Source of the DNA: Sphingobium sp. Cam5-1
GTDB taxonomy: Bacteria; Pseudomonadota; Alphaproteobacteria; Sphingomonadales; Sphingomonadaceae
Assembly (NCBI RefSeq): GCF_015693305.1
Contig: NZ_CP065141.1
Span: 24,509 to 88,508, forward strand
Direction: 5' to 3'
Length of the DNA stretch: 64,000 nt
Positions 1 through 8,032 of the stretch are shown here, in pieces (position 1 is the stretch's first letter; each line of letters starts with the position of its first letter). Both the position numbers and the translations under genes were made by a program. The notes under the pieces were generated by a model that saw only the letters and a list, made by a program, of their open reading frames with translations, searched no databases and had not been told where the DNA came from.

Positions 1-182
1 GAGGCCCATAGCTTCCCCTTTTCATCAACGGTCGCCGGCGATCATCCAACGGCTTCACGAAAATGTGAAGCGCGTTTCGCGCGCATTCTCGCCAATCCGT
101 TGTATAGCCCCCATCGAGCGAGGGCGAGGGACTGTGACAGCGGCCCTTCGCAAATCCTCTCGCTCAAAGGAGGTGATGTGAT

Positions 183-272
183 TTGACAGCATATGAAGCA
201 GCTCAATTGACGATCGCAGCCGTCGCGCTCGTGATCGCAATTGTGAAGCTGGGGAAGTCCGATAAGGGCTGA
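183..272 (+). CDS. Small holin-like toxin candidate (29 aa)
   Basis: A 29-codon frame starts at a TTG, 7 bases after a near-perfect ribosome binding site (AAAGGAGGTGAT at 168-179). The peptide begins MTAYEAAQL, continues as one hydrophobic helix rich in Ala, Val and Ile (residues 8-22) and ends in a basic tail. This layout resembles the small putative holin-like toxins (Hol_Tox) I know from Firmicutes, including the Tyr-Glu-Ala start. Two strong hairpins follow directly, as in type I toxin loci. The family call is from memory of the pattern and the non-ATG start is inferred from the strong SD. It could instead be an unrelated membrane micropeptide. Confidence 0.45.
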   Translation: MTAYEAAQLTIAAVALVIAIVKLGKSDKG

Positions 273-279
273 TCTAGCG

Positions 280-348
280 GGGCGGGTGGTCTGACAGGGC
301 CGCCCGCCCTAAATGTTTGAACCCGCCGTGTGACAGCACGGCGGGTTC
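280..348 (+). terminator. Tandem hairpins after the micropeptide
   Basis: Two stem-loops lie 8 to 76 bases after the micropeptide stop. The first has 7-bp GC arms at 280-286 and 303-309. The second has perfect 12-bp arms at 319-330 and 337-348 around a TGACAG loop. TGACAG also lies in the first loop (292-297) and at 135-140 and 184-189. There is no T-run, so they may act as RNA structures rather than intrinsic terminators. Confidence 0.5.
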
Positions 349-474
349 AGGTAGGTGCGTGAAATGAATCAGCACACGAAGCATTGCCTATATAGCCCTT
401 TTCCCTTGCCAATCCAATAACCGACGCGCGCGCGAGGTGTTCCCCGTCTGTTCCCTTTGGCGCATAAGCGCCCA

Positions 475-711
475 ATGGCCGCGAACTACAACCGCCCCAA
501 GCCCATTGATCCTATCTGGTATCGGCAAGGCTGCTATCTGCGCATCTATTGCGCTTGCGGTCGCCGCGTTGTCGCCCCGCTGGGCGACTTCGCCCGCTCG
601 CGCCGCATTTCTTTCGATACCCGCATTTACGAGCTGATCGCGCGGCTTCGGTGCAGCCAGTGCCGCCGCAAGCCTTATGCGGACGTGTCGCGCAACCGCT
701 CGGGCAATTAA
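475..711 (+). CDS. Small zinc-ribbon-like protein (78 aa)
   Basis: Hypothetical protein of 78 residues starting at ATG 475; an in-frame TTG at 457 would add six residues. It contains Cys-Ala-Cys-Gly near residue 25 and Cys-Ser-Gln-Cys near residue 60, an arrangement expected for a treble-clef or zinc-ribbon fold, and it is rich in Arg. No enzyme motif is visible. No clear SD precedes the ATG, so the start is uncertain. The spaced Cys pairs and conserved-looking composition support a real gene; nucleic-acid binding is only an inference. Confidence 0.55.
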   Translation: MAANYNRPKPIDPIWYRQGCYLRIYCACGRRVVAPLGDFARSRRISFDTRIYELIARLRCSQCRRKPYADVSRNRSGN

Positions 712-758
712 AATGACGGAGGATCCGATTGCTCGGATGCTTCCGGCGCTATCCGTTG

Positions 759-780
759 GGCATGTCGCCGGCGACATGCC
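759..780. promoter_or_regulatory. 22-bp perfect palindrome
   Basis: Positions 759-780 form a perfect palindrome with the core GTCGCCGGCGAC, lying about 50 bases after the zinc-ribbon-like gene. There is no T-run, so it looks more like a protein-binding site than an intrinsic terminator. It is not the same sequence as the recurrent 16-bp palindrome found elsewhere in the window. Confidence 0.4.
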
Positions 781-1110
781 GCAGCGTCCTCTAGGTCACC
801 GCTATGCTATGACCTGGCGGGCGCTTTTCCCTAGATTGAGGCGGCAATGCCGCCGCGTCCGCTGTTCGACTTTGGGGCCTGTTCCTGCCCCCTGCCGCAA
901 GGGCTGGACCGTCTCGGCCGCTGTGCGGCCTCGCTTGGCGATCAGGCGGGTTTCCCCGCCCTTCCTTCGCTACGCTCCGTGCAGGACGGGTGATCCCCCT
1001 CCCCCCTGATCGGCCCTGATTTGCGGCATTCCCCGGCCCTGCTCGCCGCTGGGCAGAAGTCGATGACCCGTCATCGCCTTCGGCTCCATTCTAGGCAGGG
1101 AAAACAGCAC

Positions 1111-1461
1111 ATGACCGACATTCCGTTGGCAACGATTCTTCGGATCAACGCCGCACGCACCATTCCGCTCGCTCGCTATGAGGAAGAGGGCAATTTTGAC
1201 CGCTTCGGCTACATCAAAGACCTTGCCGAAAATCATGGCGCTGACCTTCCCGCCGTCATCGAGATTGCCGACCTACTAGGACCGGATGAAGATTTTGACG
1301 GCCTTGTGACCACCATCGAGGACGCCGCCGAGGGCTTCGGCTTTGGTGCTCTTATCCTCGGGGGGCGTGAGCATGGGCCAGGAGCTTATGACGCCCGCGC
1401 AGATTGCGGATATTTGCGACGGCCGAGACAAGGCCATAGCCCTTTGGCTCGGCCTCTATGA
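1111..1461 (+). pseudogene. Frameshifted copy of small upstream gene
   Basis: Copy 1 of the small gene that precedes the methyltransferase. It is identical to the copy at 3144-3404 up to the G-run near 1360, where it has six G instead of seven. The frame then misses the normal stop and continues to 1461, replacing the last residue (Ala) with about 30 unrelated residues overlapping the methyltransferase frame. Either this copy is damaged or one base is missing in the sequence. Most of the protein is intact, so it could still work. Confidence 0.6.
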
Positions 1462-2824
1462 CACCTACCATGCAACCCGCGACGAGGCGGCGCGCCTGAC
1501 CCTTGGCGGCCCACTATCGCTGTCATGTGGCCGCGACTGGACCGAGGACACGTTGACTCGCGCTTTCATCCAGTCGCAGCCTATCGACCAGCGCGACAAG
1601 GAGACGGGAGCGCGCCAGACCATCGACGCACGCGACAATTTCGAGCGCGTCTTGACGCACACGATGGACCGCCGGTGCTGGGCGGCCCTCATGGAGCAGC
1701 TGGGTTTCGACCAGCTGCTAGACCAGCAGGCCCGAAAGGAGTTTCATGACGGCTTGCGCGATGATCCCGTGCCGTTCACGCCCGACAACTGCGCCGCGAC
1801 TTTCGGAAATATCTGGACCAACCGGCGCGACCTCTATTTGCGCGGCATCGCCAACGTCTTCGCCAAGCTGGATCGCCGCTTTCGCTCGCACAACGGTTTC
1901 AAGATCGGCGCGCGTCTCATCATCGACCGCGCCTTGAACGAATGGGGATCATGGGACCGATACGAGCGCCGCGACACGTTGCGGGACGTGGAGCGCGTCT
2001 TTCTGGAACTGGACGAAAAGCCCCCTGTTTCAGAGGGCCACAGCATCGCCTCACAAGTTGCCGATGCTGCGCGCGTGCGCGGATCGCTGCCAACGGTGAT
2101 CGAGGGCGACTATTTCCGAGTTCGCGTCTTCAAGAATGGCAATCTGCACATATGGTTCGAGCGTGACGACCTTTTGCAGAGTGTGAATCTGTTGCTCGCG
2201 GAATATTACGGCGAGGCTATCGGTGACGGCTATGAGACGACCGAGGCAGAAGCGGCCCCGGCCTATCATATCACGCCCGCCAAGAATTTCGGCGCGTTCA
2301 TGACTTCTCCGGAGATCGCCGCCCAGGTCATCGAACATGCGAGAATCAGCAAAGGCCAGCGCGTTCTAGAGCCTAGCGCGGGAAAGGCCGCGCTCGCTTC
2401 GGCCGCACGCAACGCCGGTGCCGATGTAACTTGCGTGGAGCTGCAACCCGGCTTCGCCCATGAGCTACGGGTAATCCATGGCTTTGCCGATGCGATCGAG
2501 GGCGACTTTCTCGCACTGGACCCGGCCCATTATGCACCGTTCGACGCAGTGATAATGAACCCGCCTTTTGATCGAGGCCGCGACTGTGACCATGTGCGCC
2601 ATGCCCTCGCCTTTCTCAAACCGGGAGGCGTGCTGGTGGCGATCATGAGCGCGCGGGCAGAGTATGGCGAGGATCAGCGCCACAAGGCGCTACACCGCAT
2701 GATCGCCGGTTGCGAGGCGATCTATTTTCACGGTCGTAAATGGATCGACCTTCCCCCCGGTTCTTTCGCCCACGCTGGAACCAACGTGAACACCGTTTTG
2801 CTTGCGATCCGCAAGCCGGGTTGA
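1373..2824 (+). CDS. DUF4942-type SAM methyltransferase, copy 1
   Basis: 483-residue protein, identical to the one at 3407-4858. An N-terminal region (about residues 50-230) has the look of DUF4942. It is followed by a class I methyltransferase fold with the SAM-binding loop VLEPSAGKAA at residues 331-340 and Asn-Pro-Pro-Phe at 396-399, the catalytic motif of amino-methylating DNA methyltransferases (N6-adenine or N4-cytosine). Start taken at ATG 1373; in this copy an upstream in-frame start at 1343 is opened by the indel in the preceding gene. No restriction partner lies nearby, so a solitary plasmid methyltransferase, perhaps anti-restriction, is inferred. Target sequence unknown. Confidence 0.75.
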   Translation: MGQELMTPAQIADICDGRDKAIALWLGLYDTYHATRDEAARLTLGGPLSLSCGRDWTEDTLTRAFIQSQPIDQRDKETGARQTIDARDNFERVLTHTMDRRCWAALMEQLGFDQLLDQQARKEFHDGLRDDPVPFTPDNCAATFGNIWTNRRDLYLRGIANVFAKLDRRFRSHNGFKIGARLIIDRALNEWGSWDRYERRDTLRDVERVFLELDEKPPVSEGHSIASQVADAARVRGSLPTVIEGDYFRVRVFKNGNLHIWFERDDLLQSVNLLLAEYYGEAIGDGYETTEAEAAPAYHITPAKNFGAFMTSPEIAAQVIEHARISKGQRVLEPSAGKAALASAARNAGADVTCVELQPGFAHELRVIHGFADAIEGDFLALDPAHYAPFDAVIMNPPFDRGRDCDHVRHALAFLKPGGVLVAIMSARAEYGEDQRHKALHRMIAGCEAIYFHGRKWIDLPPGSFAHAGTNVNTVLLAIRKPG

Positions 2825-2830
2825 TCGGTG

Positions 2831-2856
2831 CAGGCGGTGGCAGCTGCCACCGCCTG
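2831..2856. repeat. 16-bp palindrome family, site 1
   Basis: Core GGTGGCAGCTGCCACC at 2836-2851, extended to a perfect 26-bp palindrome (2831-2856), starting 7 bases after the methyltransferase stop. It has no T-run. One of six occurrences in the window. The rest of the gap to 3143 is the intergenic repeat that marks the boundary between duplication units. Confidence 0.85.
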
Positions 2857-3143
2857 TCCTGGCGCAGATTGAGGCGGCAAGCCGCCGCGCTGATCTGGCG
2901 CGTTTTGGGGCCTGTTCCTGCCCCCTGCCGCAAGGGCTAGACCGTCTCCGCCGCTGCGCGGCTCCGCTTGGCGATCAGGCGGGTTTCCCCGCCCTTCCTT
3001 CGCTACGCTCCGTGCAGGACGGGTGATCCCCCTCCCCCCTGATCGGCCCTGATTTGCGGCATTCCCCGGCCCTGCTCGCCGCTGGGCAGAAGTCGATGAC
3101 CCGTCATCGCCTTCGGCTCCATTCTAGGCAGGGAAAACAGCAC

Positions 3144-3404
3144 ATGACCGACATTCCGTTGGCAACGATTCTTCGGATCAACGCCGCACGCACCATTCCG
3201 CTCGCTCGCTATGAGGAAGAGGGCAATTTTGACCGCTTCGGCTACATCAAAGACCTTGCCGAAAATCATGGCGCTGACCTTCCCGCCGTCATCGAGATTG
3301 CCGACCTACTAGGACCGGATGAAGATTTTGACGGCCTTGTGACCACCATCGAGGACGCCGCCGAGGGCTTCGGCTTTGGTGCTCTTATCCTCGGGGGGGC
3401 GTGA
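3144..3404 (+). CDS. Small acidic protein upstream of methyltransferase
   Basis: Intact 86-residue copy, ATG 3144, beginning MTDIPLATIL and ending in a Gly-Gly-Ala tail. Its stop (TGA 3402-3404) overlaps the possible GTG start of the methyltransferase, and the ATG at 3407 lies two bases after the stop, so the two are probably translationally coupled. It is acidic and predicted helical with no recognisable enzyme motif. The tight coupling, kept in both duplicated units, suggests a partner or regulator of the methyltransferase; the function is unknown. Confidence 0.7.
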   Translation: MTDIPLATILRINAARTIPLARYEEEGNFDRFGYIKDLAENHGADLPAVIEIADLLGPDEDFDGLVTTIEDAAEGFGFGALILGGA

Positions 3405-3406
3405 GC

Positions 3407-4858
3407 ATGGGCCAGGAGCTTATGACGCCCGCGCAGATTGCGGATATTTGCGACGGCCGAGACAAGGCCATAGCCCTTTGGCTCGGCCTCTATGACACCT
3501 ACCATGCAACCCGCGACGAGGCGGCGCGCCTGACCCTTGGCGGCCCACTATCGCTGTCATGTGGCCGCGACTGGACCGAGGACACGTTGACTCGCGCTTT
3601 CATCCAGTCGCAGCCTATCGACCAGCGCGACAAGGAGACGGGAGCGCGCCAGACCATCGACGCACGCGACAATTTCGAGCGCGTCTTGACGCACACGATG
3701 GACCGCCGGTGCTGGGCGGCCCTCATGGAGCAGCTGGGTTTCGACCAGCTGCTAGACCAGCAGGCCCGAAAGGAGTTTCATGACGGCTTGCGCGATGATC
3801 CCGTGCCGTTCACGCCCGACAACTGCGCCGCGACTTTCGGAAATATCTGGACCAACCGGCGCGACCTCTATTTGCGCGGCATCGCCAACGTCTTCGCCAA
3901 GCTGGATCGCCGCTTTCGCTCGCACAACGGTTTCAAGATCGGCGCGCGTCTCATCATCGACCGCGCCTTGAACGAATGGGGATCATGGGACCGATACGAG
4001 CGCCGCGACACGTTGCGGGACGTGGAGCGCGTCTTTCTGGAACTGGACGAAAAGCCCCCTGTTTCAGAGGGCCACAGCATCGCCTCACAAGTTGCCGATG
4101 CTGCGCGCGTGCGCGGATCGCTGCCAACGGTGATCGAGGGCGACTATTTCCGAGTTCGCGTCTTCAAGAATGGCAATCTGCACATATGGTTCGAGCGTGA
4201 CGACCTTTTGCAGAGTGTGAATCTGTTGCTCGCGGAATATTACGGCGAGGCTATCGGTGACGGCTATGAGACGACCGAGGCAGAAGCGGCCCCGGCCTAT
4301 CATATCACGCCCGCCAAGAATTTCGGCGCGTTCATGACTTCTCCGGAGATCGCCGCCCAGGTCATCGAACATGCGAGAATCAGCAAAGGCCAGCGCGTTC
4401 TAGAGCCTAGCGCGGGAAAGGCCGCGCTCGCTTCGGCCGCACGCAACGCCGGTGCCGATGTAACTTGCGTGGAGCTGCAACCCGGCTTCGCCCATGAGCT
4501 ACGGGTAATCCATGGCTTTGCCGATGCGATCGAGGGCGACTTTCTCGCACTGGACCCGGCCCATTATGCACCGTTCGACGCAGTGATAATGAACCCGCCT
4601 TTTGATCGAGGCCGCGACTGTGACCATGTGCGCCATGCCCTCGCCTTTCTCAAACCGGGAGGCGTGCTGGTGGCGATCATGAGCGCGCGGGCAGAGTATG
4701 GCGAGGATCAGCGCCACAAGGCGCTACACCGCATGATCGCCGGTTGCGAGGCGATCTATTTTCACGGTCGTAAATGGATCGACCTTCCCCCCGGTTCTTT
4801 CGCCCACGCTGGAACCAACGTGAACACCGTTTTGCTTGCGATCCGCAAGCCGGGTTGA
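3407..4858 (+). CDS. DUF4942-type SAM methyltransferase, copy 2
   Basis: Second, intact copy of the 483-residue methyltransferase, with the SAM loop at residues 331-340 and Asn-Pro-Pro-Phe at 396-399. It follows the intact small gene with a stop/start overlap or two-base gap (GTG 3401 or ATG 3407). Two identical copies in tandem should double the dose, and they offer a long homology for deletion back to one copy. The methyltransferase role comes from the motifs; an anti-restriction role is inferred from the plasmid setting. Confidence 0.75.
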   Translation: MGQELMTPAQIADICDGRDKAIALWLGLYDTYHATRDEAARLTLGGPLSLSCGRDWTEDTLTRAFIQSQPIDQRDKETGARQTIDARDNFERVLTHTMDRRCWAALMEQLGFDQLLDQQARKEFHDGLRDDPVPFTPDNCAATFGNIWTNRRDLYLRGIANVFAKLDRRFRSHNGFKIGARLIIDRALNEWGSWDRYERRDTLRDVERVFLELDEKPPVSEGHSIASQVADAARVRGSLPTVIEGDYFRVRVFKNGNLHIWFERDDLLQSVNLLLAEYYGEAIGDGYETTEAEAAPAYHITPAKNFGAFMTSPEIAAQVIEHARISKGQRVLEPSAGKAALASAARNAGADVTCVELQPGFAHELRVIHGFADAIEGDFLALDPAHYAPFDAVIMNPPFDRGRDCDHVRHALAFLKPGGVLVAIMSARAEYGEDQRHKALHRMIAGCEAIYFHGRKWIDLPPGSFAHAGTNVNTVLLAIRKPG

Positions 4859-4864
4859 TCGGTG

Positions 4865-4890
4865 CAGGCGGTGGCAGCTGCCACCGCCTG
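4865..4890. repeat. 16-bp palindrome family, site 2
   Basis: Core at 4870-4885, inside a perfect 26-bp palindrome (4865-4890). It was copied with the tandem duplication, so it is not independent of site 1. The gap 4859-5175 otherwise holds the third intergenic repeat. Confidence 0.85.
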
Positions 4891-5175
4891 TCCTGGCGCA
4901 GATTGAGGCGGCAAGCCGCCGCGCTGATCTGGCGCGTTTTGGGGCCTGTTCCTGCCCCCTGCCGCAAGGGCTAGACCGTCTCCGCCGCTGCGCGGCTCCG
5001 CTTGGCGATCAGGCGGGTTTCCCCGCCCTTCCTTCGCTACGCTCCGTGCAGGACGGGTGATCCCCCTCCCCCCTGATCGGCCCCGTTTGCGGCATTCCCC
5101 GGCCCAGCGTCGCCCGCTTTCGGCAGAAGTCGATGACCCGTCATCGCCTTCGGCTCAATTAGGAAGGGAAAGCCC

Positions 5176-5424
5176 ATGAAAATCCGTATCTACCGCCAGA
5201 CCGAGCAGGACTTTGACCGGATCGAGATCGAGGGCGCGACCTTTGAAACCATCGTCAACCGGGCAGCGGTCGAGGGGTTTCAATGCAGCGGTTACAACAG
5301 CAATCCGAGCCAGCGGCTTGAGTTGCAGGGCGCACCGAAATTCAAGGGCATTTGCGGTCCTATGTGGGATGGCGATGCGATCCGCTACGAATGCAGCGCC
5401 ACCTATGCGGAGTTGAGCGCATGA
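5176..5424 (+). CDS. Hypothetical protein (82 aa)
   Basis: Starts at ATG 5176 after AGGAAGGGA. The protein begins MKIRIYRQTEQD, has a mixed alpha/beta look with two Cys (a Cys-Gly and a Tyr-Glu-Cys near the C-terminus), and no motif I recognise. Its stop overlaps the start of the next gene (ATGA at 5421-5424), so the two are coupled. The upstream leader resembles those of the duplicated small genes, which suggests these genes belong to one family of plasmid cassettes with shared 5' sequences. Confidence 0.65.
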   Translation: MKIRIYRQTEQDFDRIEIEGATFETIVNRAAVEGFQCSGYNSNPSQRLELQGAPKFKGICGPMWDGDAIRYECSATYAELSA

Positions 5425-6230
5425 GCGCTGCCCCCGCGATCCGCACGGCGCAGGCCGACGAGCTGGGCGACCAGATCATTGCCGCAGGCTTCGCGACAAG
5501 CGGCTTTCTGCTGGACATTAACGGGGCGCTTGATGTGCCCCGCGACTTTCCCCTTTCCGCACCGTGGAATCTGCCGTCGCGCCTGTTCCAATTCCCCATC
5601 GAGGTTATCCGCGCAGAGCAGGACGAGCCGCGCAAGATCGGCCTTCGCCATCCTTTGCTTGCCGCCCATCCTTTCGTGCAGCACGTCGAGCGCGCGCTAG
5701 GGATCGAGATCGCCCGCGATGGCGTGACGAACCGCCACGGCTACAGCAACCGCGCTCATTCGCTCTGGCATCATGCGGTGGACCTTATCAGCGCCGGGAA
5801 ATGGCGCGAATTGCTCGAAACGCAGGAGTTCACCGAACCACGCAACATCTTCAAGGCCGTTGCCTATGGCCTTCGCTACTCGCACCATGAGGACAAGAGG
5901 GCGAGCGGTCATATCAACACCGCCGAGGCCCGCCAGATCATGCGCGCGATGGATGCCACCGAGCCGACCGACCGCGCCGCGCTGATCCTAAGCCTTTCCG
6001 CCCCGTCCCCGTGCAAGCAAGACCGCAGCGCCGAATATTGGGCGATCAACGCTCACGGCATCTGCGCCGAGGATGAGGCATGGGCCTTCATCGTCGGGAT
6101 CGAGGACGGTTGGTTTTCCTATGACCGTGCCGGTTTCCTGCAATGGTCCCCCAAGGGCCGCGACCGCTACGCCGCAGGCGATAGCGCCAGCTTCACCGAG
6201 GCGAGCGGCCAGACCGCTTTCGCCTTTTGA
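5421..6230 (+). CDS. Hypothetical protein (269 aa)
   Basis: 269 residues starting at ATG 5421, inside the ATGA overlap with the gene before it. No signal peptide or membrane segment. It is rich in Trp, His and aromatic residues in the middle (for example a His-Ser-Leu-Trp-His-His stretch near residue 120). I do not recognise the family. Strong coding bias and coupling with the neighbours support a real gene in an operon running 5176-6865. Confidence 0.65.
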   Translation: MSAAPAIRTAQADELGDQIIAAGFATSGFLLDINGALDVPRDFPLSAPWNLPSRLFQFPIEVIRAEQDEPRKIGLRHPLLAAHPFVQHVERALGIEIARDGVTNRHGYSNRAHSLWHHAVDLISAGKWRELLETQEFTEPRNIFKAVAYGLRYSHHEDKRASGHINTAEARQIMRAMDATEPTDRAALILSLSAPSPCKQDRSAEYWAINAHGICAEDEAWAFIVGIEDGWFSYDRAGFLQWSPKGRDRYAAGDSASFTEASGQTAFAF

Positions 6231-6241
6231 GGGGATCGAGC

Positions 6242-6865
6242 ATGGCGCGCCATTGCATCCGAGAACCCCGCTACGTTCCCCCGGTGCAACGCATCGGGGA
6301 ACAACCCGACCTGTTCGGAGGCCCGACCCTTTCCCATGTTGCCGAGCGCAAGGGACCACCGAAAGGCTGGCAGCGCCAGTTGCAGAAATGGGGCCGCTGC
6401 ACCGTCATTGCTGATCTTGAGTCCGCCCCTTTGCCTGCCATCAACCCGGCCCCGTCCCCGGCTCCGGTTTTCCTTGTCGCTTGCGTTGCCGCGAAGCTGG
6501 ACCGCCCCGCCCCGGCTCGCGATCTTTACGCATCGCCATGGTTTCGGAAGGCTCGCGCCTATGTCGAACGGCAGGAAGGGCAATGGTTCATCCTGTCCGC
6601 AAAGCATGGCCTGATCGCGCCGGAAACCGTGATCGCGCCTTATGACGAGACGCTAGGCGCGATGAAGGCAAGCGCGCGCCGCCTTTGGGGCGTGCGCGTG
6701 ATCGAGGCGATGGCCGATCAGATTGATGCCGCCGCGCCGCTGATCGTTCTCGCAGGCCGGCACTATCGCGATCCTTTGTGGCCGCAAATCGAGCGGCGCG
6801 CATCCGCGCCGATGGAAGGGCTTGGAATCGGCCAGCAACTCGCTTGGCTCGCTCAAAAATGGTGA
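6242..6865 (+). CDS. DUF6884-like protein
   Basis: 207 residues from ATG 6242, 11 bases after the previous stop. From about residue 75 the sequence runs FLVACVAAKLDRP, then Ala-Arg-Asp-Leu-Tyr, then WFILSAKHGLI, then a PYDETL stretch. This series of short motifs matches what I recall of the DUF6884 (YaaA-like) family, which has a conserved Cys and a Ser-Ala-Lys-His-Gly loop. The N-terminal 70 residues are basic and proline-rich. The biochemical role of the family is not settled; a link to DNA damage or nucleotide chemistry is speculation. Confidence 0.65.
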   Translation: MARHCIREPRYVPPVQRIGEQPDLFGGPTLSHVAERKGPPKGWQRQLQKWGRCTVIADLESAPLPAINPAPSPAPVFLVACVAAKLDRPAPARDLYASPWFRKARAYVERQEGQWFILSAKHGLIAPETVIAPYDETLGAMKASARRLWGVRVIEAMADQIDAAAPLIVLAGRHYRDPLWPQIERRASAPMEGLGIGQQLAWLAQKW

Positions 6866-6917
6866 TGGAGTGCAGCTTGCCGTCAGGCGGTTTGAGACCG
6901 TAAATCGACCTGTGACT

Positions 6918-7196
6918 ATGGACGCCCCCAAAGAACCCTTGTGGACGCAAGATCAGGCCATTGCCTATGAGGCAGCGCTTGAGGCGATCAATGACGTGAT
7001 CGCCGGTTACAGCGAACAAATCGCACTGGAACAGGACCGTCAGAAGCCAGATGCAGCGCGTATCTCGTGGCTTGAAATGCGGACGGATCATGCGTCCGCA
7101 ACCAGCCATGCCCTTACCGTCACCGATGATGAGAATGTCCGGCAAGCACTGCTGGAATACAGCGCCATGGTGCGGGCGAGGGAAGCCCCAAGGTAG
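6918..7196 (+). CDS. Hypothetical protein (92 aa)
   Basis: Frame from ATG 6918 to 7196, 92 residues, acidic and helical, no motif recognised. The open frame extends upstream to 6822, overlapping the preceding gene; the ATG at 6918 was preferred because it clears that overlap, but no convincing SD is present. Probably the last gene of the 5176-7196 cluster. Confidence 0.5.
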   Translation: MDAPKEPLWTQDQAIAYEAALEAINDVIAGYSEQIALEQDRQKPDAARISWLEMRTDHASATSHALTVTDDENVRQALLEYSAMVRAREAPR

Positions 7197-7277
7197 CGGT
7201 CTGCCCTTCGGGCAGGCGTTGATTTGTTAAATCCCCCCGTCAGTGTCTTCCTAGCATGAGGGACGCACCAGGCCGCA

Positions 7278-7360
7278 TCAAGGATCGGCGGTCCCCCCAA
7301 TTTGCTACGCAAATCGGCTCCCCCACCGCCCGCTAGCGCGGCCGCTTCGCGGTCCCTGAC
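7278..7360 (+). repeat. ~80-bp direct repeat, copy A
   Basis: About 80 bases, starting AAGGATCGGCGGT and ending TTCGCGGTCCCTGAC, are almost identical to 7894-7973 (single-base differences). The copy sits upstream of the gene at 7418. It contains short GC-rich inverted segments (AATTTGCTACGCAAATC). It looks like a shared leader of gene cassettes, not an IS. Confidence 0.75.
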
Positions 7361-7417
7361 CCGACCCGGCGCGACCCTCCCCTTGGCCTTGCCAATTCCG
7401 GCAACAAGGAGGTTGTT

Positions 7418-7735
7418 ATGTCTCATCGTCTGTTCGCCCAGCTGGCTTTCGAGCGCGCGCTTGGAAATGCTGCGATCGACGCCCTGAGAAATGCGGTCAA
7501 CGATAAGGACCATTTTGAGGCCGAAAGCATGTGGCCGAAAGATCCGATGTTCATCGGCAAAACGAGCGCCGACATTGAGGCTGTGTCCGACGAGCTGGCG
7601 CAGATCATTGCGGATCGCATCAATGATGTGCTGGACGGTCCCGGCATCCGCAACATTGAGCGCGGCGAGTGTTTCGACCCGCAGCTTGTCGCCCTTGTCC
7701 TTGAGGCCAAGGCGAAGCGCGGTCAGTCCGGCTGA
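7418..7735 (+). CDS. Hypothetical protein (105 aa)
   Basis: 105 residues starting at ATG 7418 with a strong SD (AAGGAGG, 7 bases upstream). Helical, acidic, with no recognisable domain. It follows direct-repeat copy A, as the gene at 8033 follows copy B, so both may be expressed from related leaders. A short GC-rich inverted region follows the stop. Confidence 0.65.
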   Translation: MSHRLFAQLAFERALGNAAIDALRNAVNDKDHFEAESMWPKDPMFIGKTSADIEAVSDELAQIIADRINDVLDGPGIRNIERGECFDPQLVALVLEAKAKRGQSG

Positions 7736-7893
7736 CGCCGGAGGGGCGGGCATGGCCCGCCCCTTTTCGCCCGTTGGGCAAAACCGATGATCTCGGTGCT
7801 ACATGGAGCGGGGGGCGGGGCATCGAACCCCGCCCCCCGCAATCTCTTCTCTCTGTGTGTCGAGGCATTTTGGCATGGGTGCGCGCCAGCTTT

Positions 7894-7973
7894 CAAGGAT
7901 CGGCGGTTCCCCCAATTTGCTGCGCAAATCGGCTCCCCCACCGCCCGCTGACGCGGCCGCTTCGCGGTCCCTG
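7894..7973 (+). repeat. ~80-bp direct repeat, copy B
   Basis: Second copy of the repeat seen at 7278-7360, ending about 60 bases before the ATG at 8033. The stretch 7736-8032 has no other supported gene. Confidence 0.75.
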
Positions 7974-8032
7974 ACAGCCGGCGCCGGTGCCCATGCCGGG
8001 TGTCTCCCGTCACCAACGAGAAGGAGAACCGG

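Larger units (their letters stand above)
932..2964 (+). repeat. Tandem duplication, unit 1 (2033 bp)
   Basis: Bases 932-2964 are repeated head-to-tail at 2965-4998. The only difference noticed is a run of 6 G (copy 1) against 7 G (copy 2) near 1360 and 3393. The gene-free stretch 712-1110 holds the left end of this unit. Intergenic sequence at about 850-1012, 2880-3045 and 4914-5083 is homologous, so unequal crossover between two ancestral copies of it is the likely origin. Sequence to the left of 932 is similar but diverged. Confidence 0.85.
2965..4998 (+). repeat. Tandem duplication, unit 2 (2034 bp)
   Basis: Second copy of the 2.03-kb unit, one base longer than unit 1 because of the G-run. 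A third, partial copy of the intergenic part continues to about 5083. There the sequence changes and leads into the gene at 5176, which itself follows a similar leader. Confidence 0.85.

Noticed and set aside
53..70. Small inverted repeat CTTCAC/GTGAAG
   Set aside because: Only 6-bp arms, likely by chance.
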